Assembly: GCF_013314895.1 (NCBI RefSeq)
Contig: NZ_JABTYE010000012.1
Coordinates: 1-64,000 of the forward strand
Source: Cupriavidus gilardii
GTDB lineage: Bacteria; Pseudomonadota; Gammaproteobacteria; Burkholderiales; Burkholderiaceae
Length of the DNA: 64,000 nucleotides
Reading direction: 5' to 3'
Part shown: positions 21,179 through 28,926 of the stretch, piece by piece
Position numbering within the stretch: position 1 is the first letter of the stretch
How the letters are laid out: each line of letters opens with the position of its first letter
Notes under the pieces: generated by a model
The model's database searches: none
What the model was told of the DNA's origin: nothing
What the model saw: the letters and a program-made list of their open reading frames with translations, nothing else
Position numbers and translations under genes: made by a program

Positions 21179-21648
21179 ACGCCAGATTCCGTCCTGCCAA
21201 AAAACGAGCGCACGCCTGGCCGGCTAACGCTACAGGCGATCCCACAAAGGGCCGCGGCAAACACCGCGGCAAAACGGGTTGGCTGAATCAGGCGATGGCA
21301 ACAGACCGCGACAATGACCCTCGATATTCCATGGCAATGGAATATCCATCAATTGGCATGGGCTGTGCCCGGATGCCCCCCCGGAATGCTTCGGTCAAAA
21401 TTGGCACCGGAATGCGATCGTGTACCGCTGCAATGGAATGCGTCGCTTCGTCGAATTACCGTTTGCCAGTTGGTTGACTTTAGTTTTGTTTATATCGATA
21501 TTGAATAATGTCTTAATCGATTGTTATTAGCGTACTGCATTTTTTACAAATGGTGGAAGCTTCCAACGCACTTTTTAAAGCGCTTACATTTGTTTGCAGT
21601 TGGTAGGGTGTCGGTAGGGGTAGCGTACGAGGCGGCGGTGTCGCCGAT
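21179..21648. other. 470-bp intergenic region with no gene
   Basis: No coding frame with a credible start was found. The half nearest 21430-21620 is clearly AT-rich compared with its surroundings and holds direct AT-rich words; the other half contains the 22-bp palindrome listed separately. It lies upstream of the araC-type gene and downstream of the SMR gene. Confidence 0.6.
21324..21345. promoter_or_regulatory. perfect dyad ATATTCCAT-N4-ATGGAATAT
   Basis: A 9-bp perfect inverted repeat around a GGCA spacer lies 146 bp upstream of the araC-type start codon. Its size and symmetry fit a dimeric repressor or activator operator. No known consensus is assigned. Confidence 0.5.
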
Positions 21649-21978
21649 TCAATGCGTGACCGACTTCGACCACAGATTGATAACCAGCACGCCGGCCATG
21701 ATCAGCGCGATGCCGATCAGCGCCGGCAGATCCAGCCGCTGGCCGAACAGCAGCCACGCCGCCACCGACACCAGCACGATGCCGACGCCGGACCAGATCG
21801 CGTAGGCGATACCGATCGGCACGCTGCGCAGCGTCAGCGACAGGCAGAAGAAGGCAATCGCATAACCGGTCACGACGACCAGCGAGGGGAGGGGACGGGT
21901 AAAGCCGGCGGCGGCCTTGAGCGCGGTAGTGGCGATGACTTCGGCGACGATGGCGATGGACAGGTAGATCCAGTGCAT
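21649..21978 (-). CDS. small multidrug resistance (SMR/EmrE-like) efflux protein
   Basis: A 109-residue inner membrane protein with four transmembrane helices, exporting cationic drugs, guanidinium-like compounds or polyamines by proton antiport. Glu13 in the first helix (IVAEVIATTALK) is the conserved proton/substrate site, and the GIAYAIWSGVGIV motif of helix 3 is present. The ATG at 21978 gives MHWIYL. It stands alone between the GFA gene and the intergenic region. The GIAYAIWSG context is compatible with both EmrE/QacE-type and SugE-type proteins, so substrate class is not fixed. Confidence 0.92.
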   Translation of the reverse strand: MHWIYLSIAIVAEVIATTALKAAAGFTRPLPSLVVVTGYAIAFFCLSLTLRSVPIGIAYAIWSGVGIVLVSVAAWLLFGQRLDLPALIGIALIMAGVLVINLWSKSVTH

Positions 21979-22090
21979 GGGATGGCGCGGTCTCGTATGT
22001 CGACGGAGGCCGAAGAATAACAGGCGTGTCGATGCCGCTCTCGCTTCGCGGCGCGGGCCGCGGCGGCGATCCATCCCGTGCGACAACGGC

Positions 22091-22579
22091 TCAGCGCTGC
22101 TCGAGGCCGTGTCGCTGATGCCATTGCGCCAGCGATTCCTCGGGCCACTGCGCGCAGTGCACATGCCCCTTGCCGCCTGGCACCTCGACCCACGGCGCCG
22201 CGGAGTCGAGCTCCGCTTCGACGATCTCCGGCGGGCGCGGCAGCGGCGTATCGATGGCCGAGGCATGCGGATAGACGCGCTCCGGTTCGTCCGGATTGCG
22301 TATCCATAGCGCACTGCCGCATTGGATGCAGAAATGCCGCTCCATCGGCGAACGCCTCGCGCGCTTGCCCGGCTCGCGTATCACCGCGTGATAGATGCCG
22401 ATGTGCTGGCGGCCGCGTACGCGCAAGGTGTCGTTCAATGCGCCGATATTGGCCGCGTATCCGCCGGCGCCGGCGGTCTTGCGGCAGATCGAGCAGTAGC
22501 AATGCAGATAGGGATAGGGCCAGGGCGATTCCACGCTGAAGCGGACCGCGCCGCAGTGGCAGGAGCCTTCGAGATGCAT
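22091..22579 (-). CDS. GFA-family (glutathione-dependent formaldehyde-activating-like) zinc protein
   Basis: A 162-residue cytoplasmic protein of the GFA/CENP-V fold. Zinc-binding cysteines are visible as GSCHCGAVRF near the start, HCYCSICRK at about 26-34 and HFCIQCGSALW at about 82. The actual reaction is unknown; the family name comes from Paracoccus Gfa, which binds glutathione. The ATG at 22579 has GGAGG five bases upstream. The C-terminus (GGKGHVHCAQWPEESLAQW) is conserved in this family. No obvious partner is next to it. Confidence 0.9.
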   Translation of the reverse strand: MHLEGSCHCGAVRFSVESPWPYPYLHCYCSICRKTAGAGGYAANIGALNDTLRVRGRQHIGIYHAVIREPGKRARRSPMERHFCIQCGSALWIRNPDEPERVYPHASAIDTPLPRPPEIVEAELDSAAPWVEVPGGKGHVHCAQWPEESLAQWHQRHGLEQR

Positions 22580-22776
22580 GCGACCTCCGATAGGTTGGCG
22601 CGAGCGTCGCCGACGCGTCGCTCGCCGTGGCTGCCATCGGATTTTGCATGACATCGGAGCGAGGTGGCAGGCCCCGGCGTCACAGGATCGCGCCCTTGCA
22701 TGCCTTGCTTCCAGGCGTTGCCAGGGGGCTCGTTCGGGCCCTGGTTTGAGCCGTCTTTCGAGTCCCGATTCGCGCC

Positions 22777-24015
22777 TTATTCGAATCGCGCAGGATCGTA
22801 GGGCTGCGGATCGACGTAAGGCGTCTCGCCGTCGATCAGCTCGGCGAGCAACCGCGCGGTCGCAGGGCCCAGCGTGAAGCCCTGATGCGCATGCCCGAAA
22901 TGGAACCACAGGCCGCGATGGCGCGGGGCGCGGCCGACCACGGGCCGCATGTCGGCCACGCACGGCCGCGCGCCAATCCAGGGGTTCGCTTCGACCGCCG
23001 CGCCGAGGTCGACGAGGTCGCGTGCGTAGCGCTCGGCCGCCGCCAATTGCACCGGCGTCGGCGGCGCATCGTGGTGAGCGAATTCCGCGCCCGTGGTCAA
23101 GCGAAGACCGCGGCGCATCGGTGCCAGCACGAAGCCGCGCTCCGCGTCGAGCAGCGGCAGCGTCGGCATATGCGCGCTGGCGTAGTGCCGGTGGTAGCCG
23201 CGCTTGATGAAAAGCGGCAGCCGATACCCCAGCGGCCGCGTCAGCGCCGACGCCCACGGCCCCAGCGCAATGACGGCCTGCGCGGCAGACAGTGGACCGG
23301 CCTCGGTCATCACGCGCCAGCCGCTGCCGTCGGGCTGCAGCGTCGTGGCATCGCCACGGCGCACGATGCCGCCTTGCCGCTCGAACAGCGCGGCGTAGCG
23401 CTGCACCAGTTCGCCGGGATCGCTGACTGTCCACGGGTCGCGCCAATGGATCGCCCCCGCGAGGCCGCCACGCAGCGCGGGCTCGGCGGCGCGCAGCGCG
23501 GCTTCGTCGAGGACGGCGCAATCGAGTCCATGCTCGCGCGCCACGATCGTCGCGGTGCGCACCGTGTCGTCGAACGCGCGTCGGCTGCGGTATGCCTCGA
23601 GCCATCCCGCCTTGCTGACGAGGTCCTCCGCGCCGGCGGCGGCGATCAGCTTTTCATGTTCGCTGACGCAGTGCCTGACCAGTGCCGCATAGGCGGCGAT
23701 CGTGCCGGTGTAGCGGTCCGGCGCCGATTCGCGCCAGTAACGGGCCAGCACGGGCAACAGGCGCAGCATCGCACCGGGGTGGTAATGCACGTCGTTGCCC
23801 CGGCGGGCGATCACACGCAGGATCGTTTTCCAGTCGCGCGGGAACGCATACGGCTGCACCGCCTCGCGCTGGATGAAGCCTGCATTGCCGTAGGACGTTT
23901 CGGAGCCCGGTGCGGCGCGATCGACGAGGACGACCTGGTGCCCGCGATGACGCAGCGCGAGGGCGGTGCTGACACCGACCATGCCGGCGCCGAGAACGAG
24001 GATTTGCTGTGACAT
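22777..24015 (-). CDS. FAD-dependent oxidoreductase, D-amino acid dehydrogenase-like
   Basis: A 412-residue DAO-family flavoprotein, most similar in layout to DadA: an oxidative deamination of a D-amino acid or related amine is likely. The N-terminal Rossmann motif is QILVLGAGMVGVSTALALRH, and the C-terminal FAD segment includes RPVVGRAPRHRGLWFHFGHAHQGFTLGPATARL. The ATG at 24015 is the natural start; upstream in-frame codons are only a 9-bp repeat reading Asp-Pro-Pro. It lies downstream of lysR on the same strand, 213 bp away, and next to a Bug/amidase operon, which suggests use of an amide or N-acyl amino compound. Substrate is inferred, not shown. Confidence 0.88.
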   Translation of the reverse strand: MSQQILVLGAGMVGVSTALALRHRGHQVVLVDRAAPGSETSYGNAGFIQREAVQPYAFPRDWKTILRVIARRGNDVHYHPGAMLRLLPVLARYWRESAPDRYTGTIAAYAALVRHCVSEHEKLIAAAGAEDLVSKAGWLEAYRSRRAFDDTVRTATIVAREHGLDCAVLDEAALRAAEPALRGGLAGAIHWRDPWTVSDPGELVQRYAALFERQGGIVRRGDATTLQPDGSGWRVMTEAGPLSAAQAVIALGPWASALTRPLGYRLPLFIKRGYHRHYASAHMPTLPLLDAERGFVLAPMRRGLRLTTGAEFAHHDAPPTPVQLAAAERYARDLVDLGAAVEANPWIGARPCVADMRPVVGRAPRHRGLWFHFGHAHQGFTLGPATARLLAELIDGETPYVDPQPYDPARFE

Positions 24016-24040
24016 GAAGGCAGCGGTTCGCGCGAAAGGT

Positions 24041-24101
24041 GGATCAGGTGGATCAGGTGGATCAGGTGGATCAGGTGGATCAGGTGGATCAGGTGGATCA
24101 G
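24041..24101. repeat. 9-bp tandem repeat GGATCAGGT, about 6.8 copies
   Basis: Six perfect GGATCAGGT units followed by a partial one, ending 26 bp upstream of the DadA-like start codon. The array is free of mismatches, typical of a recently expanded or variable repeat. It sits in the leader or promoter of the DadA-like gene. Confidence 0.95.
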
Positions 24102-24172
24102 ACCGGGATTGCGATTTTCGCCGCGCCGCGCCTGGGCGGGGGCATGCGATGCGCGCAATATTCCGAACGCTC

Positions 24173-24240
24173 GATTGCCTATTCGGCAATCACGAATGCG
24201 GTAATCGCGAAAGCGGCAATCACGACAATCACGAATGCGG
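24173..24240. promoter_or_regulatory. LysR-type operator site 2 and CGGCAATCACGA half-site cluster
   Basis: GATTGCC-TATTC-GGCAATC at 24173-24191 is a dyad containing a T-N11-A core (24175-24189). CGGCAATCACGA occurs again at about 24213, and CAATCACGAATGCGG is repeated at 24187-24201 and 24226-24240. The dyad matches the one upstream of lysR at 13 of 15 core positions. The cluster begins at the end of lysR and lies upstream of the DadA-like gene. Confidence 0.6.
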
Positions 24241-25148
24241 AAGCTCGATCAGGCCCTGCCGTAGATGCTCGACGAAGGCGCGCGCCGCAGGCGGCAGCTT
24301 GCGGTTGGCCAGCGTCTGCACCTCGATCTGCCGCTCGTTCATCTCGCGATCGCGCAGCGGCACCGCGGCGATGGTGCCCGCCTTGAGCCTGCCGCGGATC
24401 GATACCTCGCCGTAGAAGCAGATCGCTCCGCCGCCGGCCGCCGCGAAGCTGACCAGCGAATCGAGCTGATTGCTCGAGAACACGGTCTGATAGCGCAGGC
24501 CTTGCCGGCTGCAGCCGGCGTCGAGCAATTGCCGCACGGAGCTGTCCTTCGGCGGCAGCGCCAGCGGATAGGTGGCGACCTGCGCCAGCGACAGTTGCCG
24601 ATGCCGCGCCAGCGGATGGTCCGGCGCCATCACGGCCAGCACCGGAGCGGGGTGCCGCAGCTCGACGTGGATTTCCGGCTCGGGCAACCACGCCAGCGTG
24701 ATGCCGATATCCGCCTCGCCATCGCGGATACGTCGCGCGATATCGCCTTGCGGACAAACCTCCAGTTCGAAGTGAATGCCCGCATGGGTCTCGCGAAAAC
24801 TGGCGGCAAGGTTCGGCAGGAACTCGTGCGCGATGCCTTCCACGGCCGCCAGCCGCACGCGCCCGACACGCAGCCCACGCAACGCCTGGATATCGCCGGC
24901 CACGCGCTCGATGTCCTGCTGCGAACGCTTGGCGAAAGCGGCCAGCAACTCGCCCGCCGCATTCGGTACCAGACCGCGCGCGCGTCGATCGAAGGCAGCG
25001 TGTCGAGCTCGCTTTCCAGCTTGGCGATCTGCCGGCTGACGGCCGACGGTGCGACGTTCAGCTTGATCGCCGCATCCTTGACCGAACCGGTGCGGACCAC
25101 TTCGAGGAAGTAGCGCACCGCGGTCTCCTGCAGGGCTCGATAGGACAT
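24229..25148 (-). pseudogene. LysR-family regulator split by a frameshift
   Basis: The N-terminal winged helix-turn-helix is intact in one frame (MSYRALQETAVRYFLEVV ... VAPSAVSRQIAKLESELDT). The frame then changes near 24992-25000: the normal FDRRARGLVPNAAGELL and the whole effector domain (to LIELPHS) lie in the next frame. One missing base between the Asp-Thr codons and the TTC-GAT of the FDRR motif explains it. Without the shift the protein would be about 306 residues, normal for the family. It would have regulated the divergent Bug/amidase genes. Either the gene is inactivated, or the consensus has a sequencing error in this GC-rich stretch. Confidence 0.85.
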
Positions 25149-25210
25149 GGAATATCGACGTCAACGTGGCCGAGCGACTTGGGGAAAACCCGCTCCGGGA
25201 TTGCGCGGAT

Positions 25211-25229
25211 GATTGCCGTTTCGGCAATC
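25211..25229. promoter_or_regulatory. LysR-type operator site 1 (T-N11-A dyad)
   Basis: GATTGCCGTTTCGGCAATC is a perfect 8-bp inverted repeat around TTT containing the T-N11-A core typical of LysR-type binding sites. It sits between lysR (start 25148) and the divergent Bug gene (start 25338). Confidence 0.75.
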
Positions 25230-25337
25230 GAGTGTTCGAAACATTGCGACGATTCTATGCGAAGTTTGACATTAGGATGACATCGAGCCGATGCACTTCC
25301 ACCGGCATCGCCTTGGATTCTTACGAGAGAGCATTCC

Positions 25338-26330
25338 ATGCGTCCTTCCGCCTCACCCGTCCGTTTCCTGTTTGCCGCCACCGGCCTGGCGCTCGTTGCG
25401 ATGGCGCCGTCGGCGGCCTTTGCGCAGGACAGCTTCCCCGCCAAGCCGATCCAGCTGGTGCTGCCATTTCCGCCCGGCGGCGCTACCGATGTGGTCGGGC
25501 GCATCGTCGCGCAAAAGCTCGGCGAGCGGCTCGGCAAGACCGTCGTGGTCGAGAACCGGGCGGGCGCAGGTACCGTCGTCGGCGCCAGCTACGTCGCCAA
25601 GGCCGCGCCGGACGGCTACACGCTGCTGGCCAGTTCCGGCACGACGTTCACGGTCAATCCCGCGGTCTATCCGAAGCTGCCGTACGACCCGCAGAAGAAC
25701 TTCGAACCGATCGGCCTGATCGGCGTGACCGGCCTGATCCTGCTGGCCAATCGCGATGTGCCGGTGAACAACCTGAAGGAGTTCGTGGCCGCGGCGAAGA
25801 ACGAGCCGGGCAAGTACTCGTACGGTTCGTTCGGCGCCGGTACCACCGCGCATTTCGCCGGCGAGCAATTGCTCAATCTGACGGGCGCCAGGCTGCTGCA
25901 CGTGCCGTACAAGGGCAGTGCACCTGCGATGACCGACCTGATCGGCGGCCAGATCCCGTTCAGCATCGACACCGTGGCCGCGGCGCTGCCGCAGGTGCGC
26001 GCCGGCAAGGTCAAGGCCATCGCGGTGACGACGGCGAAGCGCTCATCGCTGCTGCCCAATGTGCCGACCGTCGCGGAGGGCGGCTATCCCGGCATGGATG
26101 CCAGCACGTGGATCGCGCTGGTCGCGCCGCGCGGCCTGCCGGCCGACGTGCATGCCAAGCTCGAGAAGGCGCTGGCCGATACGATCGCCGATCCCGACAC
26201 GCGCAAGAAGCTCGCCGACAACGGCATCGAGCCGTCGTTCGCATCGGGCAAGCAGGTCAGCGCGCTGATCGAGAAGGAAATTCCGCAGATGCGGGCCATC
26301 GCGCAGCGCGCCAACATCAAGCTCGACTGA
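25338..26330 (+). CDS. Bug-family tripartite tricarboxylate transporter substrate-binding protein
   Basis: A 330-residue periplasmic binding protein of the TctC/Bug family common in Burkholderiales. A Sec signal peptide covers residues 1-29 with an AFA/QD cleavage site. Then come the family motifs: PIQLVLPFPPGGATDVVGRIVAQKL (ligand loop), VENRAGAGTVVGASYVAKAAPDGYTLL, and HVPYKGSAPAMTDLIGGQI. No TctA/TctB membrane genes are nearby, which is usual for orphan Bug proteins. The amidase starts 6 nt after its stop, so both are one operon; the ligand may be an amide or its carboxylate product. Confidence 0.93.
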   Translation: MRPSASPVRFLFAATGLALVAMAPSAAFAQDSFPAKPIQLVLPFPPGGATDVVGRIVAQKLGERLGKTVVVENRAGAGTVVGASYVAKAAPDGYTLLASSGTTFTVNPAVYPKLPYDPQKNFEPIGLIGVTGLILLANRDVPVNNLKEFVAAAKNEPGKYSYGSFGAGTTAHFAGEQLLNLTGARLLHVPYKGSAPAMTDLIGGQIPFSIDTVAAALPQVRAGKVKAIAVTTAKRSSLLPNVPTVAEGGYPGMDASTWIALVAPRGLPADVHAKLEKALADTIADPDTRKKLADNGIEPSFASGKQVSALIEKEIPQMRAIAQRANIKLD

Positions 26331-26336
26331 CCCGCC

Positions 26337-27860
26337 ATGTCCGACCACAACGCACTGACTTCGCTGTCCGCCGTCGAACTGCGCCGCCTGATCGGCGCCC
26401 GGCAGATATCGCCAGTGGAACTGCTGGAGGCCTGCATCGCGCGGATCGAGCGCTACAACCCGCTGATCAACGCGATCACGGCCACCTGCTATGAGCGCGC
26501 ACGTGCGGAGGCGAGGGCGGCCGAACAAGCCGTGATGCGCGGCGAGTCGCTCGGCCTGCTGCATGGCCTGCCGCTCGGGGTAAAGGACCTGGAGGCGACA
26601 GCCGGCCTGCTGACGACCTACGGCTCGCCGCTGTACCGAAGCAATGTGCCCGCGCAGGACAACACACTGGTCGCGCGGTTGCGGCAGGCCGGCGCGGTGG
26701 TCGTCGGCAAGACCAATATTCCCGAGATGGGCGCGGGCGCGAATTCGCGCAACGCCGTGTGGGGTGCCACCGGCAATCCGTTCAATCCGAATCTGAATGC
26801 GGGCGGATCGTCGGGCGGGTCGGCTGCCGCGCTGGCAGCGGACTTTCTGCCGGTCTGCACGGGCTCCGATACGGGCGGGTCGTTGCGCATTCCCGCCGCG
26901 AAATGCGGGGTGGTCGGCTTTCGCCCGTCGCCAGGCCTGGTGCCGAACTCGCGCAAGCTGCTGGGATGGACGCCGATCTCGGTGGTCGGCCCGATGGGAC
27001 GCACGGTCGCCGATGCCTGTTTGCAGCTGGCCGCGTCGGCTGGAGAATCGGCGGGCGATCCGCTCAGCCACACGGTCGATCCGCTGTCGTTCCTGACGCC
27101 GTCGCGCGTCGATCTGTCCGGACTGCGCGTGGGCTGGACCGAGGACTTCGGCAGCTGCGCGGTCGATCCCGATATCCGTCGCGTCTTTCGCGCGCGCATC
27201 GCCGCGATGCGGCATCTGTTCAAGTCCTGCGAGGAAGTCGCGTTCGACCTAGGCGACGTGCATCGCTGCTTCGACGTGCTGCGCGCCGAGAGCTTCGTGG
27301 CCTCGCTGCGCGACACCTACGAGCGCGATCCCGACAGCCTCGGTCCCAATACACGCGCCAACTACGAGATCGGCGCCCGCATGTCGCTGGTCGACAGCGC
27401 GTGGGCGCAGGCCGAACAGACCCGCATCCTGCAGCGCTTCCAGCAGGCCTTCCGCGAGTACGACGTGATCCTGTCGCCGACCACGCCGGTGTCGCCGTTC
27501 CCGTGGACCACGCTCTACGCCGACGTCGTGGAGGGTGTCCAACAGGAGAACTACTACCGGTGGCTGGCGCTGACCTATGTGGTGACCTTGACCACCCATC
27601 CCTGCATCGCCTTGCCCTGCGGCCTCGACGAGGCGGGCATGCCGTTCGGCCTGCAGATCACCGGCCCGTTCCGCGGCGATATGCTGACGCTGGGCGTGGC
27701 GCAGGCGATGGAATCGGCGTTTGCGTCGATGCCTGGCTTGTCGCGTCCCAGACCGGACCTCGACAGGCTGACGCCGGCCGAACCGGACTTGCGGTCGATT
27801 GTTACGGCGCCGCCGGAGTTGTTGGGGGAGGCGGCCCCAGCGCAAGTCTCGGCGGTGTAG
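26337..27860 (+). CDS. amidase-signature family amidase
   Basis: Hydrolyses a carboxamide to acid plus ammonia or amine; cytoplasmic. The 507-residue protein shows the complete Ser-cisSer-Lys triad: Lys83 (GVKDLE), Ser158 (in AGGSSGGSAAAL) and Ser182 (in GSDTGGSLRIPA), with spacings of 75 and 24 residues as in other amidase-signature enzymes. The substrate is unknown. It is the second gene of the Bug operon, divergent from the lysR gene. The prophage begins within about 65 bp of its stop. The frame reaches a natural end (VSAV), so the gene is probably intact, though a phage-derived last few codons cannot be excluded. Confidence 0.93.
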   Translation: MSDHNALTSLSAVELRRLIGARQISPVELLEACIARIERYNPLINAITATCYERARAEARAAEQAVMRGESLGLLHGLPLGVKDLEATAGLLTTYGSPLYRSNVPAQDNTLVARLRQAGAVVVGKTNIPEMGAGANSRNAVWGATGNPFNPNLNAGGSSGGSAAALAADFLPVCTGSDTGGSLRIPAAKCGVVGFRPSPGLVPNSRKLLGWTPISVVGPMGRTVADACLQLAASAGESAGDPLSHTVDPLSFLTPSRVDLSGLRVGWTEDFGSCAVDPDIRRVFRARIAAMRHLFKSCEEVAFDLGDVHRCFDVLRAESFVASLRDTYERDPDSLGPNTRANYEIGARMSLVDSAWAQAEQTRILQRFQQAFREYDVILSPTTPVSPFPWTTLYADVVEGVQQENYYRWLALTYVVTLTTHPCIALPCGLDEAGMPFGLQITGPFRGDMLTLGVAQAMESAFASMPGLSRPRPDLDRLTPAEPDLRSIVTAPPELLGEAAPAQVSAV

Positions 27861-27883
27861 GCGAACGGAACACCACCGGGCTC

Positions 27884-27991
27884 GGGGGCGGAATGCCCCC
27901 GATAGTCAAAAAAAAGCGGACCGCTGTAACGTCGCGGCGCGCTTGGCACGTTTTTGCACGTCCTTTGGCGTATTGCCTGACGTGCAAAAAC
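27884..27991. other. host/prophage junction, candidate Mu-like right end
   Basis: The prophage must end between the amidase stop (27860) and the first phage gene (27995). Mu-type ends start with TG; candidates are 27894 (TGCCCCC) and 27925 (TGTAACG, which I favour). Just inside is a perfect 13-bp inverted repeat, GTTTTTGCACGTC at 27950-27962 and its complement at 27979-27991; it could be paired transposase-binding sites or a terminator for the adjoining phage gene. A GC hairpin at 27883-27902 may be the amidase terminator. The matching left end lies outside the window, so the 5-bp target duplication cannot be read. Confidence 0.45.
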
Positions 27992-27994
27992 ACC

Positions 27995-28693
27995 TTAAGG
28001 GTCTTCGTCTGAGCCCTTTTTCGACTTAGCCGTGCTGGGGGGCCTGGGTGGCACCCTCTCCGCCATGCGTTTTACCTCGGGCTCGTGGATGTAGAGGGAT
28101 TCGATGACGTGCTCCATGATGTCGACGAGGGTCGTCAAATCGGACTCGCTTGGGGTATGTCCCCGGTGGATCGTCGCGCTCCCAACATCCAGGACCGATT
28201 CAAGCCTTTGGCGCATGAGCAGGGAGACGTGTCCTTGGTTGTAGAGCTCGTTCAGATTGCTCGAAAAGGAGCGACGATCGCCGCCGATCTTGTCGATCAT
28301 TGCCTGCTCCAGCACTGCTCTGACACCCATGGCCGCTAGGTGCGGTTGGTTGTTCTGAAGTGCTCGATACACCTCTTTGCATATCATGAGTGTGGGGTTG
28401 CCAAATAGCGGCGACTGCAGCCACCACTTGGCCATCCAGCTAGGTTCTTTCCGAAATGACGGCGGAGGGTAATAGGTAATCGCATCGGCGCCGTGGCCGC
28501 TTGCATACCAGTCCTCGCGCAACTTAACACTGTGACATCCACCGCATTGCAAGGTGTAGTACGTCGTCGTCTCGACGTAATGGTCCTCTTCGTCCTCGTA
28601 CCGTTGCGTGGCTATATGAAGGACGTGGTGCCACTTCTCCGGACCACAACTGTTGCAGAACGCCGTGACCTTTTGGCCAATTTGCAGCCCCAT
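27995..28693 (-). CDS. DUF4145-type protein with zinc ribbon (right-end cargo)
   Basis: A 232-residue protein of unknown function. A zinc ribbon is suggested by Cys13/Cys16 and Cys50/Cys53. The C-terminal half (MGVRAVLEQAMIDKIGG ... LNELYNQGHVSLLMRQRLESVLDVGSATIHRGH) looks like DUF4145, a helical domain I recall as HEPN-related. The His of the usual C-terminal R...H pattern is present but the Arg position reads Leu. The ATG at 28693 gives MGLQIGQKV. It is the outermost phage gene, in the area where Mu carries accessory genes, and is less GC-rich than the host. A second DUF4145 protein lies at 46980-47636. A defence or anti-competitor role is possible but unproven. Confidence 0.7.
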   Translation of the reverse strand: MGLQIGQKVTAFCNSCGPEKWHHVLHIATQRYEDEEDHYVETTTYYTLQCGGCHSVKLREDWYASGHGADAITYYPPPSFRKEPSWMAKWWLQSPLFGNPTLMICKEVYRALQNNQPHLAAMGVRAVLEQAMIDKIGGDRRSFSSNLNELYNQGHVSLLMRQRLESVLDVGSATIHRGHTPSESDLTTLVDIMEHVIESLYIHEPEVKRMAERVPPRPPSTAKSKKGSDEDP

Positions 28694-28926
28694 ACGCCCC
28701 CCGATATCTAAGTCTTGCGCTCCATCGCAAACCGCTGGCGCATTGCGCGGGCGATGGCAGCACAATCCGTGGTGCAGGCCCACAGCTGTCTGGCGATGGA
28801 GCCAACGCGCCGGCCATGTACAATATGGCCCGCCAGCGGCCTGGTCAGCCGCTCTTTAGCGAACCTCATGCATTGGTTAAGAACCGATGATGGCCCGAAT
28901 CTTACTCAAAAAAGAGAGCCGTCCCG

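Noticed and set aside
22777..24189. Longer DadA-like protein with an N-terminal Asp-Pro-Pro repeat
   Set aside because: The added residues come only from the 9-bp tandem repeat; the ATG at 24015 begins directly before the Rossmann motif, as in relatives.
27995..28783. DUF4145 gene starting 30 codons earlier
   Set aside because: The extra residues lack family features and the ATG at 28693 begins the zinc ribbon region properly.
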